DNA of 6,372 bases from contig JAGVEP010000506.1 in NCBI GenBank assembly GCA_020058145.1, positions 1 to 6,372 on the forward strand. Reading direction: 5' to 3'. The number at the start of each line of letters is the position of its first letter. Position 1 is the stretch's first letter. The translations under genes and the position numbers were made by a program. Below the pieces are notes generated by a model. The model did no database searches. It had not been told where the DNA came from and saw nothing but the letters and a program-made list of their open reading frames with translations. Below are positions 1 to 4,108 of this stretch, one piece after another. Source of the DNA: Phycisphaerae bacterium (GTDB lineage: Bacteria; Planctomycetota; Phycisphaerae; UBA1845; Fen-1342).

Positions 1-242
1 GCGAGGCCGGGTTGTGTCGTCGCGGGACGGGCCAGCGGCGCGCGCCGCGGCTCCTGTCTGGCCGCGTCGGCGGGTGTCGTGGCGTCCTCGTGCTGGACGA
101 GCATTCGATCGCGGTACGCCGAGATCGGTCCCTCCAGGCTGGCGGTCTCGCCCTGGCAGCCCAACAGAGCGGCCGCGAACCAGACGACGAGGTAGCGCGA
201 ATGTCCCCAGGTCCGCCGCTCGTACGATCGTTGTGTCTCCAT
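1..242 (-). CDS. Putative lipoprotein, N-terminal part (cut by left edge)
   Basis: I do not recognise the family. Reading leftwards from the ATG at 242-240 gives 80 complete codons with no stop, so the gene continues beyond the window. The N-terminus is a lipoprotein signal: basic residues (R9, R10, R16), a hydrophobic stretch at about residues 17-27 and the lipobox L26-L27-G28-C29. After lipidation the protein would be anchored to a membrane by C29. The following visible residues are polar and rich in Ala, Arg and Pro, with no recognisable domain. An in-frame ATG eight codons upstream (266-264) is an alternative start. The ATG at 242 has only a weak AGG six bases before it. A good promoter lies upstream at 294-322. 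The gene is divergent from the DUF1572 gene, with 141 bp between the two starts. An outer-membrane efflux (TolC-like) lipoprotein is one possibility, but only a guess. Confidence 0.7.
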   Translation of the reverse strand, partial: METQRSYERRTWGHSRYLVVWFAAALLGCQGETASLEGPISAYRDRMLVQHEDATTPADAARQEPRRAPLARPATTQPGL

Positions 243-293
243 GGTCTGCCTACGCCCCCCGCACATCGTCGCACCGGAATTTTTCACGCGGCG

Positions 294-322
294 ATGATAG
301 ATACGCGCCTAGGGGGTGTCAA
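294..322 (-). promoter_or_regulatory. Sigma70-type promoter for the lipoprotein gene
   Basis: On the minus strand a perfect -35 box TTGACA (322-317) is followed after exactly 17 bp by TATCAT (299-294), which matches five of six bases of the -10 consensus. Transcription would start near 287, giving a leader of about 45 nt to the ATG at 242 (about 21 nt to the alternative ATG at 266). This is the best promoter match in the window. Confidence 0.7.
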
Positions 323-368
323 TTGTGGCGCCGCGGTACGATGCGACGCGCAGAGCCGTGCCAGACGC

Positions 369-375
369 AGGAGGA
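369..375 (+). promoter_or_regulatory. Ribosome binding site that fixes the DUF1572 start
   Basis: AGGAGGA lies 8 nt before the ATG at 384. The reading frame is open back to 12 in this GC-rich DNA, so this near-perfect Shine-Dalgarno sequence is what marks 384 as the real start. Confidence 0.8.
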
Positions 376-383
376 TCTCGCCC

Positions 384-908
384 ATGGGCCTGGAATTGCT
401 AGCCACCGAATTGACCCGCTACGCCGCCGCCAAAATCCGACAAAATCTGACACAGATCGTGCGGTGCGTCCGCTTGCTGAGCGCGGAGCAGGTTTGGCAC
501 CGTGCGAGCGAGCACTCGAATAGCATTGGTAACCTGCTGCTGCACCTGGCCGGCAACCTGCGCCAGTGGATCGTCGCCGGGCTGGGCGGCGAGGCGTTCG
601 CGCGTGACCGTCCGAGTGAGTTTGCCGCCCGCGGCGGCATTCCAGTTGCGGAACTGAGCGCCGAGCTTGAACAAGCAGTGGACGACGCGCTCGCGCTGCT
701 GGCCCAGCTCGATGCCGCTGGGTTAGCCGCCGGGTACACGATCCAGGGCTACGACGTCAGCGGAGTCGTGGCCACCTGCCACGTCGTGGAGCACTTCTCG
801 TGGCATACTGGGCAGATCGTGTACATGACCAAGCTGCTGACCGGTGCGGAGTTGACGGTGTACGACAGTGCCGGGCACAAGCCGTCCGAGCTGGGGGGGT
901 TTCCCTAG
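384..908 (+). CDS. DUF1572 / DinB-fold protein
   Basis: A 174-residue, probably cytoplasmic protein of the DinB/YfiT-like four-helix fold, closest to DUF1572. Family members hold a divalent metal with three histidines; many act as thiol-dependent transferases or are uncharacterised, so the substrate is unknown. The expected ligands are visible: H54 in the segment LLLHLAGNLRQW, and H137 and H141 in EHFSWHTGQIVYMTK, the most family-typical stretch. The length is normal for the family. The start is set by AGGAGGA 8 nt upstream; the longer open frame reaching back to 12 has no such site, crosses the divergent promoter and overlaps the lipoprotein gene in the opposite direction. The gene appears to be a single-gene unit, transcribed away from the lipoprotein gene and towards the oppositely oriented tRNA-Gln. 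No promoter for it is obvious. The family call is firm; the biochemical role is not. Confidence 0.88.
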   Translation: MGLELLATELTRYAAAKIRQNLTQIVRCVRLLSAEQVWHRASEHSNSIGNLLLHLAGNLRQWIVAGLGGEAFARDRPSEFAARGGIPVAELSAELEQAVDDALALLAQLDAAGLAAGYTIQGYDVSGVVATCHVVEHFSWHTGQIVYMTKLLTGAELTVYDSAGHKPSELGGFP

Positions 909-950
909 AGCTGCTTCCCCGCAGACCTCGCCCGATCGGCCTGATGGGCG

Positions 951-1015
951 CAAAAAAAGTGGGCCGGCGGTCGGGACGTGCGGGGGGGGACACGTACGCC
1001 GACACAGTCCGGCCC
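951..1015 (-). terminator. Intrinsic terminator, probably for tRNA-Gln
   Basis: Read on the minus strand, a long imperfect hairpin is followed two bases later by seven T (958-952). The outer stem is GGGCCGG (1015-1009) with CCGGCCC (967-961), 7 bp. The middle stem is GTCGG (1003-999) with CCGAC (974-970). The inner stem is ACGTG (995-991) with CACGT (980-976). The 10-nt loop is mostly C. The structure begins 145 nt past the 3' end of the tRNA. There is no T-run on the plus strand, so it would not terminate the DUF1572 transcript in the classic way. Confidence 0.6.
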
Positions 1016-1159
1016 GGGGTATTGGGCCAATCATCAAGGCGACAGTAACAACGAACCCGTCCGACACTGGCAAGAATCGCTGTCACGCGCATCCTGCCAC
1101 CGGCCGGGATCACTCCCGCCTGTCCACTCAGTTTAGCCACCGAGCGGGTGTCCTGTCAA

Positions 1160-1230
1160 CTGGGGATCCAGGATTCGAACCTGGGCTAACTGATCCAGAG
1201 TCAGTTGTGCTACCGTTACACTAATCCCCA
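1160..1230 (-). tRNA. trnQ: tRNA-Gln (anticodon CTG)
   Basis: A complete 71-nt cloverleaf on the minus strand. The acceptor stem pairs TGGGGAT (1230-1224) with ATCCCCA (1167-1161). The D arm is GTGT, loop AACGGTA, GCAC. The anticodon stem is ACTGA with TCAGT around the loop CTCTGGA, giving anticodon CTG at 1198-1196, which reads glutamine codon CAG. The T arm is CCAGG, loop TTCGAAT, CCTGG. The weak U1-A72 closing pair and discriminator G73 (1160) are known glutamine identity features. The 3' CCA is not encoded: the next bases are TTG. It stands alone between the DUF1572 gene and the RCC1-like gene. Confidence 0.96.
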
Positions 1231-1252
1231 AATGAACTTAGGGTCCGGGTAG

Positions 1253-1279
1253 CTTATGCGCTCGCGCCGGCGAAATCAA
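1253..1279 (-). promoter_or_regulatory. Possible promoter for tRNA-Gln
   Basis: On the minus strand TTGATT (1279-1274) is followed after 15 bp by CATAAG (1258-1253), about 22 nt before the mature tRNA. Each box matches about four of six consensus bases and the spacer is short, so this is only a candidate. A perfect TTGACA at 1314-1309 has no -10 partner at usable spacing. Confidence 0.3.
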
Positions 1280-1438
1280 CGGGGCCGAGCGAGTTCGTCC
1301 TAACTATCTGTCAATACTACACTTGCGGCTATTCTCAACGGCCAGAGAGCAAAGTCCAAGCTCCGCTCGCACCGGTGGCGCACGACTGCCGAGCCTGGTG
1401 CCGTCGGCTGTGCGGACGGTGCTGCCCTGACGACGCGA

Positions 1439-2464
1439 TCAGCGTTGCGGTTCGTACTGCGGCGCCGGCTGCGGGCCGACCCGCAGCAGCGCGACAAAGG
1501 GGTCGATGTCGTCGAAGTTGATTTTGCCGTCACAGTTCAGGTCGCCGGAGAAGGCCCTAAGTCCGAGGCTGTGATAGCCGCCGCCCGCGACCGCGACGAA
1601 ACCCGTGTTCGGAACGGGGACGTCGCACTGGCCGTGGTCAGTCCAGCCCCATGCGACGATCGAGCCGTCCGCCTTCAGCCCTAGGCTGTGGTAGGCGCCG
1701 GCCGCGACAGCGATGAAACCCGTGTTCGGCGGGGGTACCTCGCACTGGTGGTCATCGTTGTCGCCCCAGCCGACAATCAAGCCGTCGGCTTTCAGTCCCA
1801 GGCTGAAGAAATCGCCGGCGGCGACCGCCACGAAGCCCGAGTTAGGTGCCGGTACGTTACACTGCCCGGACAGGTTATCCCCCCAGGCCACGACGGAGCC
1901 GTCCGCTCTCAGGGCCAGGCTGTGCGCCAAACCCCCGCTGACCGCTACGAACCCAGTATTCGGGGTCGGCACATTGCACTGCGCGTAGTCGTTCCATCCC
2001 CAAGCCACGAGCGAGCCGTCGGACTTAATTCCGAGACTGTGGCCGCCGCCCGCGCCAATTTCCTGAAAGTCCGTGTTCGGCGCTGGGACGTTGCACTGCC
2101 CCGAGTAATTCAGCCCCCAAGGCACGATCGAGCCGTCGGCCTTTAGGCCCAGACTATGTGCATTACCCGCCGCGAGTGCCACGAAGCCCGTGTTCGGGCC
2201 GCCGGGCGGCGGATTGGACTCCCCGTCGGAATTTCGTCCCCAGGCCACAATTGCCCCATCGGTCCTCAGCGCAAGAGTATGGGCAAACCGTGCCGCAATT
2301 GCCACGAAGTTATGGTTTGGGGGCGGGCCATAGCATTGGCCGTACTGATTGAGACCCCAGGCGACGCTTGACCCATTCTCGCGCTGGGCCCGGGCGACGG
2401 GCGCTGCAAGCAGCGCCACGATCGGCAGCAGAACTCGACAGGCGATTCGCGTGCTCGCGGTCAC
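1439..2464 (-). CDS. Secreted RCC1-like seven-blade propeller protein with EF-hand tail
   Basis: A 341-residue exported protein. Residues 1-26 form a signal peptide (positive residues, hydrophobic LLPIVALLAA, likely cleavage after A24-R25-A26). Residues 30-304 are seven repeats of about 39 residues with the pattern DGSIVAWG, then GQCNVP, then PNTGFVAVAAG, then HSLGLKA. This is the RCC1/BLIP-II-type propeller found in many bacterial surface proteins, where it usually serves binding. Blade 2 carries two extra residues. The C-terminus holds one EF-hand/dockerin-type loop at about D308-D319 (D, N, D-G, I, D-D in the ligand pattern), a tail common in planctomycete secreted proteins; the usual second half is absent. 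I chose the GTG at 2464 because GGAGGAA lies 6 nt upstream; the frame also contains a GTG at 2488, but that start would place the ribosome site inside the gene. The ligand is unknown. Confidence 0.88.
   Translation of the reverse strand: MTASTRIACRVLLPIVALLAAPVARAQRENGSSVAWGLNQYGQCYGPPPNHNFVAIAARFAHTLALRTDGAIVAWGRNSDGESNPPPGGPNTGFVALAAGNAHSLGLKADGSIVPWGLNYSGQCNVPAPNTDFQEIGAGGGHSLGIKSDGSLVAWGWNDYAQCNVPTPNTGFVAVSGGLAHSLALRADGSVVAWGDNLSGQCNVPAPNSGFVAVAAGDFFSLGLKADGLIVGWGDNDDHQCEVPPPNTGFIAVAAGAYHSLGLKADGSIVAWGWTDHGQCDVPVPNTGFVAVAGGGYHSLGLRAFSGDLNCDGKINFDDIDPFVALLRVGPQPAPQYEPQR
1553..2377 (-). repeat. Seven tandem ~117-bp coding repeats (RCC1 blades)
   Basis: These are the DNA units behind the seven propeller blades. 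Each is 117 bp except the second, which is 123 bp. The recurring block for Asp-Gly-Ser-(Ile/Val)-Val-Ala-Trp-Gly and the block for Pro-Asn-Thr-Gly-Phe-Val-Ala-Val are easy to see at regular spacing. Synonymous differences between copies show that the array is not a recent amplification. Confidence 0.85.
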
Positions 2465-2470
2465 GGGGGC

Positions 2471-2477
2471 TTCCTCC
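2471..2477 (-). promoter_or_regulatory. Ribosome binding site that fixes the RCC1-like start
   Basis: GGAGGAA on the minus strand lies 6 nt before the GTG at 2464. It lies inside the longer reading frame that could start at 2488, so it favours the shorter protein, which also begins directly with a normal signal peptide. Confidence 0.75.
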
Positions 2478-2504
2478 GCGTGCCCCACTCAGGACGCACA
2501 TTCC

Positions 2505-2536
2505 ATTCTAGCACATGAGCCTCATGCCGGCATATG
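2505..2536 (-). promoter_or_regulatory. -10 box and nested palindromes before the RCC1-like gene
   Basis: On the minus strand TGCTAGAAT forms an extended -10 element (hexamer TAGAAT at 2510-2505), 40 nt before the GTG start. Directly upstream lies the inverted repeat CATGAG, one base, CTCATG (2514-2526), which overlaps a second palindrome ATGCCGGCAT (2524-2533) and CATATG (2531-2536). No good -35 box is seen. A dyad between the promoter boxes is a typical operator position, so repressor or activator binding is plausible. Confidence 0.4.
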
Positions 2537-2581
2537 GCCGTCGGTATTTAGCCCGCGGAGCGCTTAGCCGAGGCCGAACGG

Positions 2582-2600
2582 CGGCTGGCTAGCGCAGCCG
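2582..2600 (-). other. Hairpin just after the CBM/LamG-like gene
   Basis: On the minus strand, 9 nt past the stop codon at 2610, CGGCTG (2600-2595) and CAGCCG (2587-2582) can pair around the 7-nt loop CGCTAGC. A second small stem, GCCG and CGGC around TT (2582-2573), abuts it. No T-run follows, so it is not a classic intrinsic terminator, but it could slow transcription or protect the 3' end. Confidence 0.3.
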
Positions 2601-2609
2601 TATGGTCGG

Positions 2610-4001
2610 CTACTGGCCGAGCTTGGCCTGCAAGAAAAGCGCCTCGACCTCGTTGTCGCTCAAAGCGCAATCGGCGTACCACCGATCCTCCAAATACACC
2701 TGCGCCGCAACCTCCGTGGCTGCGCCGTTGCCCGAGCGAATGCTGCCGTGGCCCAACAGCGTCGGACTGACGCTGCCCGCGATGTGCTCGACGCCATGCC
2801 CGTCGGATATGGATAGGTGCAGCGCCCCCTGCTCCTGGCGCACGGCGAAGTAGACGCGCGTTCCGGCAAGCAGCGTGCGAGGTGCGCTGGCGGCGACTTG
2901 CAGGCCGTTGACCGAGAGCTTAAACTGTTTTTCGCTGCACTCAAAATACAATTCCGCCTGTCCAACCAGCGGCACATCGTATGTGCGGATGTAGCTTCGC
3001 CCCGTGTTGCCCAGATCGTCCGTGCCGGAGAGCAATACAGTGCTGAAGACGTGGGTCCAGGTTGACCCCAACATCAGACCTTCACAATCGAAGTGCTCAA
3101 TCGGCGAACTCGATCCGCCCGGCACCCACTCGCCCTCGACAGGTACCGCCGACAACTCGGCGGCGCCGAGCCGGAGTTCGGCTGTGCGGTCGACGTCGTT
3201 CGCCCATATCCTGATCCTCGGACGGAGAACCACCGGGACAGGATAGCTAACGGCTGGCGTCCAGATCTCCGTCCACAGCGGCTTGCCGTCGGCGTCAGCG
3301 CGCAGGCTAAAGTCGGTTATGACTTCGTTGGCCTCCGCTGTTATTTTCAACGCCAGTTTCTTTGCCTGTCCGCGCACCCAAACATGCAACCGGTAGGGCG
3401 TACCCGCGCTTCCGTCGTAGTCGCCAAGAAGCCGTAGCGTCACGACCTCATCATCCTCCATGTCGGACTTCTGGACGTGCAGCGACGGACGGCCCGAAAA
3501 GAACTGCGAGTTCTGATCCGCCTCGAGAACGTCCGGGGTGGGTTCGACTCTCCAGTCGCTGACGGTGCTGCACCAGGATTCCGATTCGCTCAGCAGATTC
3601 GTTTTGGGTGGCGAAACGCACACGCCGTTGACTTCGGCCACCTTGACGGCCCGCACGCGGCCGTGGCGCAGACCCCAGGTGTCGGTCGCCACAATGTAGT
3701 GCAGCCAGTCCCCGAGGCGACCGGCATAATAACCAACCGTCTGGTACATCCCTTGCCCTGGCGCGAGCCAACCGCATACCGCCCAGCGATTGAGGTCCGT
3801 TGAAACCAGCACCATCGGCGTCTCACGGTTCGGGGCCGAGCTCGCCAAGGTGGCGTACCAGAGATCGTCGAGCTGCGTGAGGTCCCAGACCTCGTACTGC
3901 GGACCCCGGTTGGTGAATTGGCGTTCCATGAATGTGCCGACGCGCCAGGTGTTCGGGTCAAGCCAGCCCACGCGCTGATTTAAGTCCGACCCGAGGCGCA
4001 C
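2610..4001 (-). CDS. CBM/LamG-like surface protein, probably N-terminally truncated
   Basis: The frame encodes up to 463 residues. I do not recognise a specific family, but three parts can be seen. Residues 1-135 look like part of a sialidase- or glycosidase-like propeller (for example the run MVLVSTDLNRWAV). Residues about 140-285 look like a beta-sandwich carbohydrate-binding module. Residues about 290-463 look like a concanavalin/LamG-type domain, ending with the usual last strand and short helix (LSDNEVEALF). All are typical of secreted proteins, yet there is no signal peptide. The GTG at 4001 has no ribosome binding site, and the GTG at 3971 and ATG at 3929 are no better. Upstream DNA is occupied by the divergent kinase gene. 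The likely explanation is loss of the 5' end by rearrangement, making this a remnant; a short real gene is possible. Confidence 0.6.
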   Translation of the reverse strand: MRLGSDLNQRVGWLDPNTWRVGTFMERQFTNRGPQYEVWDLTQLDDLWYATLASSAPNRETPMVLVSTDLNRWAVCGWLAPGQGMYQTVGYYAGRLGDWLHYIVATDTWGLRHGRVRAVKVAEVNGVCVSPPKTNLLSESESWCSTVSDWRVEPTPDVLEADQNSQFFSGRPSLHVQKSDMEDDEVVTLRLLGDYDGSAGTPYRLHVWVRGQAKKLALKITAEANEVITDFSLRADADGKPLWTEIWTPAVSYPVPVVLRPRIRIWANDVDRTAELRLGAAELSAVPVEGEWVPGGSSSPIEHFDCEGLMLGSTWTHVFSTVLLSGTDDLGNTGRSYIRTYDVPLVGQAELYFECSEKQFKLSVNGLQVAASAPRTLLAGTRVYFAVRQEQGALHLSISDGHGVEHIAGSVSPTLLGHGSIRSGNGAATEVAAQVYLEDRWYADCALSDNEVEALFLQAKLGQ

Positions 4002-4060
4002 GCGGTGAGGGCGCCGCTGGCGCGCGGCGGGCGCGACTGCCGGGGGCCGAGGCGGTCGGG

Positions 4061-4066
4061 TAGAAT
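4061..4066 (+). promoter_or_regulatory. Candidate -10 box for the kinase gene
   Basis: TAGAAT matches five of six bases of the -10 consensus and lies 42 nt before the kinase ATG. The same hexamer stands 40 nt before the RCC1-like start. No recognisable -35 box precedes it. The kinase start has no clear Shine-Dalgarno sequence. Confidence 0.35.
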
Positions 4067-4108
4067 CCCCGCGCTGCGAAACAAGGTCCGCTCGCGAGTG
4101 CCTGTGCT

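Noticed and set aside
12..383. Long N-terminal extension of the DUF1572 protein
   Set aside because: The extension overlaps the lipoprotein gene and its promoter, is Arg-rich, and lacks a ribosome site, whereas AGGAGGA stands before the ATG at 384.
1309..1314. Perfect TTGACA on the minus strand upstream of tRNA-Gln
   Set aside because: The DNA 15-19 bp downstream is GC-rich with no -10-like hexamer.
1300..1438. Frameshifted second EF-hand after the RCC1-like stop codon
   Set aside because: Translation of the downstream frames shows no Asp-rich loop or hydrophobic helix like that of a dockerin second half.
1688..2146. Open frame on the plus strand opposite the RCC1-like gene
   Set aside because: Its apparent repeat pattern is the mirror of the RCC1 blade repeats, and there is no independent start signal.
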